This document shows, one piece after another, positions 31,310 to 40,129 of a stretch of DNA of 64,000 bases. Source of the stretch: Hydrogenophaga sp. (lineage in GTDB: Bacteria > Pseudomonadota > Gammaproteobacteria > Burkholderiales > Burkholderiaceae_C). Position numbers and translations under genes: made by a program. Below the pieces are notes generated by a model. It ran no database searches. It saw nothing but the letters and a program-made list of their open reading frames with translations, and had not been told where the DNA came from. The stretch lies in the NCBI GenBank assembly GCA_018993155.1, contig JAGKSX010000068.1, forward strand, positions 1 through 64,000. The letters are read 5' to 3'. How positions within the stretch are numbered: position 1 is the stretch's first letter; the number at the start of each line of letters is the position of its first letter.

Positions 31310-31667
31310 CTCCGGGGCAAATGTGTCCACAAGCCGCGCCGTTGCTGGCGATGTCGAAACACCCTTCAATGGCGCCGTGCGATGCCGCCAAGAGCCTTGA
31401 TTCCAAAGACATTTGCAGTGCCTGTTTTGTGATCGACGTGTCGCAGGCCCTGCCAGGACGGGGGTTCGTGCGCATCTCGGGTGAGTTTTTCACAAAGTTA
31501 TCCACAGAATTTGTGCATCGGGGAGGGGAATCGGGCCCGACTGGCTGGACGGCATGGGCAGGGGCCGAATGGTCGGTCCCTTCAGAGGGCCGCACATGGG
31601 CCTGAGACATAATCGTTCGCACCCTCAAGGCCACCCGCGTCCGGTGGCACTAGCCTGGAGTTCTGAT
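31310..31667. other. Intergenic region between xseA and exbB with DnaA-box-like sites
   Basis: No credible gene lies in these 358 bases. A perfect DnaA box TTATCCACA is at 31498-31506 in a locally A/T-rich patch, and a 7/9 match GTGTCCACA is at 31323-31331. A CATAAT hexamer at 31608-31613 may be the exbB -10 element. A small hairpin (GCCACC/GGTGGC, 31630-31648) lies just before the exbB ribosome site. The region separates divergent genes, so promoters for both are expected here. Confidence 0.5.
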
Positions 31668-32315
31668 TTGTTTTCCATCATACAAGCCGCTGGCTGGCCC
31701 ATCTGGCCCCTGATCGCCTGTTCCGTGCTCGGCATGGCCCTGGTCATCGAACGCTTCGTCAGCCTCAAAACGCGCAAGATCTTCCCGCCCAAGCTGCTCG
31801 ACGAAGCCATCATGGTCTCGCGCAACGGCATCCCGGGCCCGGACGTGGTCAAGCAGCTTGAACAGAACTCCGTGCTGGGCACGGTGCTCGCCACCGGTTT
31901 CCGCACCTACAACGTCAACCCGCGCGCCACCGAAGACGACCTGCGCGCCAGCCTGGAAGGCGCGGGCCGCGAGGCCGCCGCCAAGCTGCAGCGCTACCTG
32001 GGCGCGCTGGCCACGATCGCGTCGGCCGCGCCCCTGCTCGGCCTGCTCGGCACCGTCATCGGCATGATCGAGATCTTTGGCTCGCAGGCGGTGGACACCG
32101 TTGGTGCCGTGCCCGGCATGGGCAACCCCGGCCAGCTCGCGCACGGCATCTCGATCGCGCTATACAACACCGCGTTCGGCCTGATCATCGCCATTCCCGC
32201 GCTGATCTTCTGGCGCTACTTCCGCGCCCGGGTGGACAGCTACCTGCTGGCCATGGAACTCGCGGCCGAGCGCTTCGCCCGGCACCTGCTGAGCCTGCGG
32301 AAGCCCACGCTATGA
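31668..32315 (+). CDS. exbB: ExbB/TolQ family proton-channel protein
   Basis: The product is 215 residues with three hydrophobic helices. The family core LGALATIASAAPLLGLLGTV and the PALIFWRYFRARVD region are present. With ExbD it uses the proton gradient to energise a TonB-type partner. The start is a TTG at 31668, seven bases after a GGAG ribosome site (31657-31660). The ATG starts further upstream give unrelated residues. It overlaps exbD by four bases. It could also serve as TolQ, since tolQ is missing beside tolB, but gene order with lpxK is typical for ExbB. Confidence 0.9.
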   Translation: MFSIIQAAGWPIWPLIACSVLGMALVIERFVSLKTRKIFPPKLLDEAIMVSRNGIPGPDVVKQLEQNSVLGTVLATGFRTYNVNPRATEDDLRASLEGAGREAAAKLQRYLGALATIASAAPLLGLLGTVIGMIEIFGSQAVDTVGAVPGMGNPGQLAHGISIALYNTAFGLIIAIPALIFWRYFRARVDSYLLAMELAAERFARHLLSLRKPTL

Positions 32316-32746
32316 ACTTCCGCACCGGTGAGCACGACGAGCCCGAGATCAACCTGATCCCGTTCATCGACATCTTGCTGGTGGTGCTGATCTTCCTGAT
32401 GCTCACCACCACCTACAGCAAGTTCACCGAACTGAAGGTGAACCTTCCCGTGGCCGACGCGCAGGCGCCCAAGCAGAACCCGCGCGAGATCGTGGTGGCG
32501 GTGGGCAGCGACGGCCGCTACTCCATCAACCGGCAGGTGCTCGAGGGCGCGGGCGTCGAGGTCCTCACGCGCGTGCTCTCGGAAGCCTCACAGGACAACC
32601 GCGACACGGTCATCGTCATCAGCGCGGACGCCGCCGCCACCCACCAGTCGGTCATCAATGTGATGGACGCCGCCCGCCGGGCCGGCCTGGTGCAGATCAC
32701 GTTCGCCACCCAGCAGACGGGTGCCCCCGCCCGCGGCAAACCCTGA
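32312..32746 (+). CDS. exbD: ExbD/TolR family protein
   Basis: The product is 144 residues. A short cytoplasmic N-terminus with PEINLIPFID is followed by one helix carrying the conserved Asp (FIDILLVVLIFLMLTT) and a periplasmic domain. It is the partner of ExbB in the proton channel. The start overlaps exbB by four bases. Confidence 0.93.
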   Translation: MNFRTGEHDEPEINLIPFIDILLVVLIFLMLTTTYSKFTELKVNLPVADAQAPKQNPREIVVAVGSDGRYSINRQVLEGAGVEVLTRVLSEASQDNRDTVIVISADAAATHQSVINVMDAARRAGLVQITFATQQTGAPARGKP

Positions 32747-32765
32747 CACGCCACGGGTGCCCGCC

Positions 32766-33836
32766 ATGAGCCAGGCCCAGGGGCAGACGCGGGAAGCCGC
32801 CTGGCTGCGGCGCGCCCAGCAGCGCGGCCCGCTGTCCTGCCTGCTCTGGCCCGTCTCCCTGCTGTACCGCTCGCTCATGGCCCTGCGCCGCTGGCTGTAT
32901 GCCCGTGGGCTGCTGAAGGTTCACCAGATGGATGTGCCGGTCGTCGTGGTCGGCAACGTGGTGGTCGGCGGTGCGGGCAAGACGCCCTGCACCATCGCGC
33001 TGGTCAAGCACCTTCAGGCGCAGGGCTGGCATCCAGGTGTGGTCTCGCGGGGTCATGGCCGGCACGCCACCGTCGTGACCCATGTGCTCGCCGACACGCC
33101 AACCAGCGAAGCCGGGGACGAGCCTCTCCTGATTCACCAGCGCACCAGCGTCCCCGTCTTCGTGGCGGCTCGCCGGATCGATGCCGCGCGCGCGCTGCAA
33201 GCCACCCACCCCGACGTGGATGTGCTGGTGTGCGACGACGGGCTGCAGCACCTCGCGTTGGCAAGGCAACTGGCCATCGCGGTGTTTGACGACCGCGGCG
33301 TGGGCAATGGCTGGCTGCTGCCCGCCGGCCTGCTGCGCGAACCCTGGCCGCCCGCGCGCCACGCGCCGTTCAGGCCCGACCTTCTCCTGCGGCAAGGCCG
33401 CGCGGGTGCACCGGCCCCCAAGGGTGTGGCGGCGCCGGACATGCCCGCATTCGGGGCAGTGCGGCAACTGGCCGCCCATGCCATCGGCCCCCGGGGCGAG
33501 CGCATCGAACTGTCGCAATTGAAGGGCGAGCCACTGAGCGCGGTGGCCGGCATCGCCCGGCCCGAGGTGTTCTTTGACATGCTGCGGGAGGCCGGCCTCG
33601 CCCCCGCGCAGCAGGTGGCCCTGCCGGACCACGCCGATCCGGCGGCCTACGCCGAGCTGGTGCACGGCGCGCGGCACCCCTTGGTCTGCACCGAGAAGGA
33701 TGCGACCAAACTCTTTGCCCTTTTGCCGGCAGACGGCTCCGTGCAAGCCTGGGCGGTCCCGCTCGAACTCACGCCCGACCCGGCATTTTTCGAGGCGGTC
33801 GACGCGCATCTGGCCGCCTGGCGCCCCGCGCCTTGA
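32766..33836 (+). CDS. lpxK: Tetraacyldisaccharide 4'-kinase
   Basis: This 356-residue membrane-associated kinase phosphorylates lipid A disaccharide at the 4' position. The P-loop GGAGKTPCT is near residues 65-73. The conserved [21 protein letters not shown] and CTEKDATKL blocks follow. An N-terminal hydrophobic helix (about 22-45) anchors it. The ATG at 32766 is preferred over an in-frame upstream start that overlaps exbD. Confidence 0.94.
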   Translation: MSQAQGQTREAAWLRRAQQRGPLSCLLWPVSLLYRSLMALRRWLYARGLLKVHQMDVPVVVVGNVVVGGAGKTPCTIALVKHLQAQGWHPGVVSRGHGRHATVVTHVLADTPTSEAGDEPLLIHQRTSVPVFVAARRIDAARALQATHPDVDVLVCDDGLQHLALARQLAIAVFDDRGVGNGWLLPAGLLREPWPPARHAPFRPDLLLRQGRAGAPAPKGVAAPDMPAFGAVRQLAAHAIGPRGERIELSQLKGEPLSAVAGIARPEVFFDMLREAGLAPAQQVALPDHADPAAYAELVHGARHPLVCTEKDATKLFALLPADGSVQAWAVPLELTPDPAFFEAVDAHLAAWRPAP

Positions 33837-33871
33837 AACCCGGATCCAGCCGGCGCGACTATCATTCCGCC

Positions 33872-34078
33872 ATGGACACCAAACTGCTCGAACTGCTGGT
33901 CTGCCCGGTCACCAAGGGCCCTCTGATCTTCGACCGCGACAAGCAGGAACTGCTCTCGCGCAGCGCGCGCCTGGCCTACCCGGTGCGCGATGGCATTCCC
34001 ATCCTGCTCGAACACGAGGCCCGCACGATCAGCGAAGAGGAAGCGGCGCGCCCATCGGCCCCCGCCCCGCTCGCATGA
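33872..34078 (+). CDS. Trm112-like small protein (YcaR family)
   Basis: The product is 68 residues: [12 protein letters not shown], then [13 protein letters not shown], the Trm112/YcaR signature. In other bacteria this short gene also sits between lpxK and kdsB. Its role is not established. Only one Cys of the usual zinc sites is seen. The start ATG at 33872 has no ribosome site, but a TATCAT hexamer (33860-33865) ends six bases before it, so the mRNA from that point could be leaderless. Its stop overlaps kdsB as ATGA. Confidence 0.88.
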   Translation: MDTKLLELLVCPVTKGPLIFDRDKQELLSRSARLAYPVRDGIPILLEHEARTISEEEAARPSAPAPLA

Positions 34079-34860
34079 GCCTGCCCATCGCGGCGGCCGA
34101 CTTCACCGTCCTCATTCCCGCCCGGCTGGCGTCCACACGCCTGCCCGACAAACCCCTTGCCGACATCGCTGGCGTGCCCATGGTGGTGCGCGTGGCGCAG
34201 CGCGCCATGCTGAGCGGCGCGTCGCGCTGCGTGGTGGCGGCCGACGATCCGCGCATCGTCGACGCCTGCGCCGCCCACGGCGTGCAAGCCCTGCTCACGC
34301 GGACCGACCACCCCTCCGGCAGCGACCGCCTGGCCGAAGCCTGCGCCCTGCTCGGCCTGGCGGATGAGGCATTGGTGGTCAATGTGCAAGGCGACGAACC
34401 ACTGATCGAGCCGACGCTGATCGACGCCGTGGCAGCCGAACTGCGGCGCCGCGACGATTGCGTGATGAGCACCGCCGCCCACGTCCTCGACAGCACGACC
34501 GACTTCCTCAATCCCAATGTGGTGAAGGTGGTGCTCGACCGCATGGGCACCGCGCTGTACTTCAGTCGCGCACCCATCGCCTGGTGGCGCGATGGCATGG
34601 CATCTGGCCAGCCCATGAGCGCGCTGCCGACCCCTGCGCCACTGCGCCACGTCGGCATCTACGCCTATCGCGCCGGCTTCCTGCGGCAGTTTCCCCAGCT
34701 GGAGCCTTCGTCGCTGGAAGCCATCGAGTCGCTGGAGCAATTGCGCGTGCTCTGGCACGGCCACCGCATCGCGGTGCACATGACGGCCCATGCACCGGGC
34801 CCCGGCGTGGACACGCCGCAAGATCTTCAACGGGTGCGCGAGCTGCTCGCCAAGGCCTGA
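34075..34860 (+). CDS. kdsB: 3-deoxy-manno-octulosonate cytidylyltransferase
   Basis: The product is 261 residues with nucleotide-binding [29 protein letters not shown] and [12 protein letters not shown]. KdsB activates KDO as CMP-KDO for lipopolysaccharide inner core. ATG 34075 overlaps the Trm112-like stop. With lpxK two genes upstream this is a lipid A/core assembly operon. Confidence 0.96.
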   Translation: MSLPIAAADFTVLIPARLASTRLPDKPLADIAGVPMVVRVAQRAMLSGASRCVVAADDPRIVDACAAHGVQALLTRTDHPSGSDRLAEACALLGLADEALVVNVQGDEPLIEPTLIDAVAAELRRRDDCVMSTAAHVLDSTTDFLNPNVVKVVLDRMGTALYFSRAPIAWWRDGMASGQPMSALPTPAPLRHVGIYAYRAGFLRQFPQLEPSSLEAIESLEQLRVLWHGHRIAVHMTAHAPGPGVDTPQDLQRVRELLAKA

Positions 34861-34995
34861 ATTACGGGGCTTGCGGCGGGCGGCGAAGCCCTTTTCCTGT
34901 CAGCCAGAGCGAAGGGTGCCCGTGCTATCCTCGACCGGTCGCCCCGGCTCCCACGCCCTGGGGCCGCCGCTCGAGGCAAGCGGCCAAGCCATTGA

Positions 34996-35673
<678 letters not shown>

Positions 35674-35691
35674 GCCACCCCGGCTTCCCGC

Positions 35692-35720
35692 AGAACACCC
35701 GGCCACGTGCCGGGTGTTCT
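35692..35720 (+). terminator. Rho-independent terminator of adk
   Basis: A perfect 12-bp stem AGAACACCCGGC/GCCGGGTGTTCT with a five-base loop begins 18 bases after the adk stop and is followed by GCTTTC. No T run is present on the minus strand. Confidence 0.8.
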
Positions 35721-35734
35721 GCTTTCATGGGAGC

Positions 35735-36211
35735 TCAAGCCGGACTGGAGCGCAGGCCGTAGACCTTGCCATCCAGAAACACGTACTCGGCGCGCAGGAT
35801 CGCTTCGCCCTTCTCGTCCTTGAACGTGAAACCCACGGTGGACAGGGAGGCCCCGATCTTGACCTCAGGCATCTGCCATTGCCCCAGGCGGAACAGCGGC
35901 GCCAGTTCGATCTCCCAGCGCCGGTCGCGGCGCGTGGGCAGCGCGGTCTTGGCCAGCAGCGCGGGCCCGTCGATGCCCGCCGTCTGGGCAGGCAAAGGGC
36001 GCTGGCCAAGGTCGGCCGGCAGGCGCAGGGCCTCGGGCAGCTCCAGCACCAGCTCGGCGTGCGGGTTGCGCCACTTCACGTCGACCACCCGCCCCTCCAG
36101 GTAGATCGGCCGGTCCTGGTCGAAGCTGCTCCAGCCATGGTGGGCCAGCGCCCCACCCGCCCACCCCAGACCCAGCCAGGCGCCGGTCCGAATCACATCA
36201 CGTCTTTGCAC
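35735..36211 (-). CDS. DUF6152-like exported protein
   Basis: The product is 158 residues. The N-terminus MQRRDVIRTGAWLGL carries a twin-arginine-like motif and a cleavage site near ALA-HH. A short beta-rich domain follows with HHGWSSFDQDRPIYLEGRVV and HAELVLELP. This resembles the DUF6152 family of small periplasmic proteins of unknown role. It is last in a group with the membrane protein gene upstream (16 bases apart), probably one unit. Confidence 0.7.
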   Translation of the reverse strand: MQRRDVIRTGAWLGLGWAGGALAHHGWSSFDQDRPIYLEGRVVDVKWRNPHAELVLELPEALRLPADLGQRPLPAQTAGIDGPALLAKTALPTRRDRRWEIELAPLFRLGQWQMPEVKIGASLSTVGFTFKDEKGEAILRAEYVFLDGKVYGLRSSPA

Positions 36212-36227
36212 GGAGATCTCCTTCCCA

Positions 36228-36647
36228 TCACACGTAACCGATCCAACGGCCGCAGGTCAGCACCAGCAGCCACAAGGCCGACGACAGCAGCATCAGGAGG
36301 CGCGCGGCGCGGTCCTGGCGCTGCAGCGATCGGCGGGCGTGGAACCAGCCGGCGTTGCACCCCGCCAGCATGATCAACACCATCTTCGCTGTGAACACGC
36401 GATTGGCCAGCAGTTCCCCGGCCTGGGTACCGAACATCAGAAGACCCGAAGCAGCGGCCAGCGCAAAACCCACCGCCACCAGGCCCAGACTCAGTTTCGC
36501 CAGAGGCTCCACAGGCAGACTCTGGCCCCAGCCGAACACCCGCAGCTCCAGCAGCGTCAGGTTGCCCAGCAACAGCGCCACGCCCAGCAGATGGGCCACT
36601 TCCAGCATGGGGTAAGCCCAGGCGTGGGCACCGAGCGCGGCGAACAT
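36228..36647 (-). CDS. Small integral membrane protein (DUF6644/CopD-like)
   Basis: The product is 139 residues with four predicted membrane helices and a conserved-looking [13 protein letters not shown] in the first helix, whose His recalls haem- or copper-handling CopD-type proteins. It sits four bases downstream of the asparaginase gene and just before a DUF6152-like gene. Function is unknown, and the family name is a judgement from memory. Confidence 0.7.
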   Translation of the reverse strand: MFAALGAHAWAYPMLEVAHLLGVALLLGNLTLLELRVFGWGQSLPVEPLAKLSLGLVAVGFALAAASGLLMFGTQAGELLANRVFTAKMVLIMLAGCNAGWFHARRSLQRQDRAARLLMLLSSALWLLVLTCGRWIGYV

Positions 36648-36651
36648 CGCA

Positions 36652-37614
36652 TCAATCCATCAGCAGGTCCAGCGCCAGCGCCAACCGGGCCTTGACCGGC
36701 GAAAGCCCGGCCGAGTGCTCGAACGGCAGGCCAGCGTGCGGCACCACCCTTCCGCGCGCACAACGCGTTGCGAGCACCACCCGCACCCCTTGCGTCTGCG
36801 CGGCATTCAGTGCATCGGACAGCGCCTGGTGAACGGTGCCGTTGCCCGTGCCGGCCACCACGATGCCCCGCAAGGGACGAGCGGCGCCAGGCGCCATCAA
36901 GGCCCGCACCAGGCTGCCGTCCGCGTCGGCATGACTGGTCACCAGTTCGACCCGAGGCAGGGCATCGGCCGCCAGGAAGCGGGCCAGGAGGGCTGGATCG
37001 TGGGAAGGTACAGAGGCACCCCGGTGTCGGAAACGGCGCACCTCACCCTCCTCCACACAAGCCAGCGGCCCCGCGTCTCCGGAGTCAAAAGCGTCCAGGC
37101 GGTAGGTGTGCACCTTCGCCACCTCCAGCGCCCCATGCACCAGCCCGGCACACACCACCACCACGCCGGCCTCCCCCTGCCGCACCACGGCCAGCGCATC
37201 AGCAAGATTCTGCGGCCCATCCGGCACCAGCGCGGAAGCCGGGCGCATCGCGCAGGTCAGCACCACGGGCTTGGTGGGCTGGAGCAGGCGCTGGAGCACG
37301 AACGCCGTTTCCTCCAGGGTGTCGGTGCCGTGCGTCACGATCACCGCCGACACCTGGGGATCGTCCAGATGTGCCCGGAGTCTTGCCACCAGCGCCCGCC
37401 ACACCGGCAGGCCCATGTCCTTGCTGTCGACCTGGGCGACCTGTTCCACCTCCAACGGCACGCCGGCCAAAGCCGGCACCGCCGCCACCAGATCGGCAAC
37501 GCCGACCTGCCCCGCCACGTAGCCCACGTTGTCCCCCGCCTGCGCCGCACGCCCGGCGATGGTGCCGCCCGTGCCCAGGATCACGAGCCGCCGGCCCTGA
37601 TTTGTGTCCACCAC
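36652..37614 (-). CDS. L-asparaginase family protein
   Basis: The product is 320 residues without a signal peptide, so a cytosolic enzyme is likely. The nucleophile loop TGGTIAG (15-21) and the second active-site motif [10 protein letters not shown] are intact. It hydrolyses asparagine to aspartate and ammonia. The start is GTG at 37614 (an in-frame GTG follows). An AAGGAT lies 11 bases upstream. The proximal SOS box starts only 17 bases before this start, so LexA binding might also affect it. Confidence 0.9.
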   Translation of the reverse strand: MVDTNQGRRLVILGTGGTIAGRAAQAGDNVGYVAGQVGVADLVAAVPALAGVPLEVEQVAQVDSKDMGLPVWRALVARLRAHLDDPQVSAVIVTHGTDTLEETAFVLQRLLQPTKPVVLTCAMRPASALVPDGPQNLADALAVVRQGEAGVVVVCAGLVHGALEVAKVHTYRLDAFDSGDAGPLACVEEGEVRRFRHRGASVPSHDPALLARFLAADALPRVELVTSHADADGSLVRALMAPGAARPLRGIVVAGTGNGTVHQALSDALNAAQTQGVRVVLATRCARGRVVPHAGLPFEHSAGLSPVKARLALALDLLMD

Positions 37615-37624
37615 TTGCCAATCC

Positions 37625-37652
37625 TTGAAAACTGGTTAAAAATACAGATACT
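37625..37652 (+). promoter_or_regulatory. Putative lexA promoter (-35 TTGAAA, -10 GATACT)
   Basis: TTGAAA (37625-37630) and GATACT (37647-37652) are 16 bases apart. Both LexA boxes overlap this promoter, as expected for autorepression. Confidence 0.5.
37632..37647. promoter_or_regulatory. LexA (SOS) box 1
   Basis: CTGGTTAAAAATACAG fits the proteobacterial LexA operator CTG-N10-CAG with an A/T-rich centre. It lies between the divergent asparaginase and lexA genes. Confidence 0.85.
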
Positions 37653-37666
37653 GGATAAGAAAACAG
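37651..37666. promoter_or_regulatory. LexA (SOS) box 2
   Basis: CTGGATAAGAAAACAG, a second CTG-N10-CAG site, starts 19 bases after the first. Paired boxes at lexA are common and give tight autoregulation. Confidence 0.85.
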
Positions 37667-37743
37667 GTATCAGCCACTTCCCGCGTTGCTCCTGCTTCCC
37701 CAGATGGCGTTCCCCTTGGCCACCACGTCCCGACGAGGTCCTC

Positions 37744-38430
37744 ATGCTCGACATGCCCCATACCGCACCGAAGCTCACCGCCCGGCAGCAACAGATTCTG
37801 GAATTGATCCAGACGGCGATCGCGCGCACCGGCGCACCGCCCACCCGTGCCGAAATTGCCAGCGAACTCGGGTTCAAGTCGGCCAATGCCGCCGAAGAGC
37901 ATCTGCAAGCGCTGGCGCGCAAGGGCGTGATCGAACTGGTCAGTGGCACTTCGCGTGGCATCCGCCTGCGCAGCGAAGACCTGCAGTCCATCAACGATTC
38001 GCGCGGGCGCCAGCTTACACTGCCGATCCCCAGCCTGGCCCAGCTGGTGCTCCCCCTGATCGGTCGCGTCGCGGCCGGCTCGCCCATCCTGGCGCAGGAG
38101 CATGTGGACCAGACCTACCAGGTCGAGCGCAGCCTGTTCCAGCGCACGCCTGACTACCTGCTCAAGGTGCGTGGCATGTCCATGCGCGACATCGGCATCA
38201 TGGACGGCGACCTGCTCGCCGTGCAAGCCACGAAGGAAGCCAAGAACGGCCAGATCGTGGTGGCCCGCCTGGGTGACGACGTCACCGTCAAACGCTTCAT
38301 GCGGCGCCAGCACCTGATTGAATTGCACGCGGAAAACCCCGACTACAAGACCATCGTCGTCGAGCCGGGCGAGCCATTCGAAATCGAAGGACTCGCCGTG
38401 GGCCTGATACGCAACAGCTTCCAGCTCTGA
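37744..38430 (+). CDS. lexA: LexA repressor
   Basis: The product is 228 residues. The N-terminal winged helix ([34 protein letters not shown]) precedes the S24 peptidase domain. The cleavage bond Ala111-Gly112, nucleophile Ser146 (GMSMRD) and Lys183 (TVKRF) are all present, so RecA-stimulated self-cleavage is expected. A GAGG ribosome site lies before the ATG at 37744. The frame is open for another kilobase upstream only as antisense of the asparaginase gene. Two SOS boxes upstream indicate autorepression. Confidence 0.97.
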   Translation: MLDMPHTAPKLTARQQQILELIQTAIARTGAPPTRAEIASELGFKSANAAEEHLQALARKGVIELVSGTSRGIRLRSEDLQSINDSRGRQLTLPIPSLAQLVLPLIGRVAAGSPILAQEHVDQTYQVERSLFQRTPDYLLKVRGMSMRDIGIMDGDLLAVQATKEAKNGQIVVARLGDDVTVKRFMRRQHLIELHAENPDYKTIVVEPGEPFEIEGLAVGLIRNSFQL

Positions 38431-38571
38431 CCGACCCCGGTCCGTGTCGCCTCAGCAGGTGGCGGGCGTTTGGTCCCGGTGTGTGCGCAACCCACCACAA
38501 GGACACATCCCTGCGAAGGCGTTTGATTTTGCAATCCTGCCTGTGTTCAACCCCACCCAATGGAGTTTCGC

Positions 38572-38937
38572 ATGGGAAAAATTTTCAACACCAACACGTG
38601 GCGCGCCCCTTTGCAGTTGATCGACTGCTGGTTGCCCTCTCCCGCCCTTCGCCGGGCACCGGCCGCCAACGAGCCCGTGGCCACGCGGGCTGTGCAGCGC
38701 TTTGCGCGTGCCGGGTGGCTCAAGCGCGCCAGCACGGCCCGCACGCCACCTGTCTTGCGGGCCGTGCCACCGGCAGCGGACCCTGTGCCTCGTGTGCGCG
38801 TGCTGCAGCAGACCGGCCCTGTGGCAGCGCACCGAGCCGGTGTCAGGCTGGTGATATCGGGCCGCATCAACGATGTGTGCGCCGAACTCGATCGACTTGC
38901 CGACCAGGAACGCCAGCTGTCCACGCGCGCGGCCTGA
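38572..38937 (+). CDS. Hypothetical basic protein downstream of lexA
   Basis: I do not recognise this gene. The product is 121 residues, Arg/Ala/Pro-rich and basic, without signal or membrane segment. A more structured C-terminus (about 88-115) reads GVRLVISGRINDVCAELDRLA. A TGGAG ribosome site eight bases before the ATG, G/C-rich third positions and a clean position between lexA and the next gene support it. It occupies the slot where some bacteria have the SOS division inhibitor sulA, but no SulA motif is visible and no SOS box lies in the 141-base spacer. Confidence 0.6.
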   Translation: MGKIFNTNTWRAPLQLIDCWLPSPALRRAPAANEPVATRAVQRFARAGWLKRASTARTPPVLRAVPPAADPVPRVRVLQQTGPVAAHRAGVRLVISGRINDVCAELDRLADQERQLSTRAA

Positions 38938-39051
38938 ACTCGGCCGCCGCCAGAGCACGCGGCCACCCGCCAGGCTCCCGGTGCGCCTTGCCTGCTTGTA
39001 ACCAGGGGTCAGCGGCCCGGAAGGCCTGGGAGGTGAAGGCACAATAGGGTC

Positions 39052-40059
39052 ATGAATATTGTGATCCTTGATGACTATCAGGACGCTGTGCGCAAACTGC
39101 GGTGTGCCGAGAAACTGGAGCCTTACCCGGCCAAAGTCTTCACCAACACGGTCAAGGGCGTGGGCCAGCTGTCCATCCGATTGCGCGATGCCGATGTGCT
39201 GGTCCTGATCCGGGAACGCACCGCCATCACCCGTCAGCTGGTTGAAAAACTCCCCCGCCTCAAACTCATTGCCCAGACCGGGCGCGTGGGCGGGCATGTG
39301 GACGTCAATGCCTGCACCGAGCGCGGCATCGCGGTGGCCGAAGGTGTGGGGTCACCCGTCTCCACCGCCGAGCTCACATGGGCCCTGATGCTTGCGGCCA
39401 TGCGCCGCATCCCGCAATACGTCTCCAACCTCAAGCATGGCGCCTGGCAACAGGCCGGGCTGAAGGCTGCGGCCATGCCCGCCAATTTCGGCGTGGGCAT
39501 GGTGCTGCGTGGCAAGACGCTGGGCATCTGGAGCTACGGCCGCATCGGGCAGATGGTGGCAGGTTACGGGCGGGCCTTCGGCATGCGCGTGGTCGTGTGG
39601 GGCAGCGAAGAAAGCCGTGCCCGCGCCGCGTCCGATGGTTTCGACGTGGCCCCCAGCAAGGCCGCCCTGTTTGAAACGGCCGACGTGCTGAGCCTGCATT
39701 TGCGGCTGAGCGAGACCAACGCGGGCTGTGTGACACCCGAAGACCTCGCGGCTATGAAGACCTCCGCGCTGTTGGTCAACACCTCCCGCGCCGAGCTCAT
39801 CCAGCCCGAGGCGCTGATCGCCGCACTGAACCGGGGACGCCCTGGCATGGCCGCGATCGACGTGTTCGAATCCGAGCCCATCCTGCAAGGCCATGCCCTG
39901 TTGCGGCTCGAAAACTGCATCTGCACGCCCCACATCGGCTATGTCGAGCAGGACAGCTACGAGATGTACTTCTCCTCCGCGTTCGACAACGTGGTCAACT
40001 ACATCAAGGGCACACCGACCAATATCGTCAATCCAGGCGCGCTGCAGGTTCGACGCTGA
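39052..40059 (+). CDS. D-2-hydroxyacid dehydrogenase family protein
   Basis: The product is 335 residues. The catalytic domain is split around a Rossmann domain (LRGKTLGIWSYGRIGQMVAGYG). Catalytic Arg is in NTSRAEL, Glu in FESEPIL and His in TPHIGYV. It probably reduces a 2-oxoacid or oxidises a D-2-hydroxyacid with NAD. The substrate is not deducible, although phosphoglycerate-type enzymes are related. A CACAAT hexamer at about 39040-39045 lies six bases before the ATG and no ribosome site is close. Confidence 0.9.
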   Translation: MNIVILDDYQDAVRKLRCAEKLEPYPAKVFTNTVKGVGQLSIRLRDADVLVLIRERTAITRQLVEKLPRLKLIAQTGRVGGHVDVNACTERGIAVAEGVGSPVSTAELTWALMLAAMRRIPQYVSNLKHGAWQQAGLKAAAMPANFGVGMVLRGKTLGIWSYGRIGQMVAGYGRAFGMRVVVWGSEESRARAASDGFDVAPSKAALFETADVLSLHLRLSETNAGCVTPEDLAAMKTSALLVNTSRAELIQPEALIAALNRGRPGMAAIDVFESEPILQGHALLRLENCICTPHIGYVEQDSYEMYFSSAFDNVVNYIKGTPTNIVNPGALQVRR

Positions 40060-40080
40060 TGACGGCGATCGACCTCACCC

Positions 40081-40116
40081 CAGAAAAAACGCCGGTTGTC
40101 ACCGGCGTTTTTTCTG
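40081..40116. terminator. Strong bidirectional terminator
   Basis: A perfect 16-bp stem (40081-40096 with 40101-40116) with a TGTC loop carries A6 on one side and T6 on the other, so it terminates in both directions between the convergent dehydrogenase and FimV-like genes. Confidence 0.92.
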
Positions 40117-40129
40117 GGTACCAAGGGAG

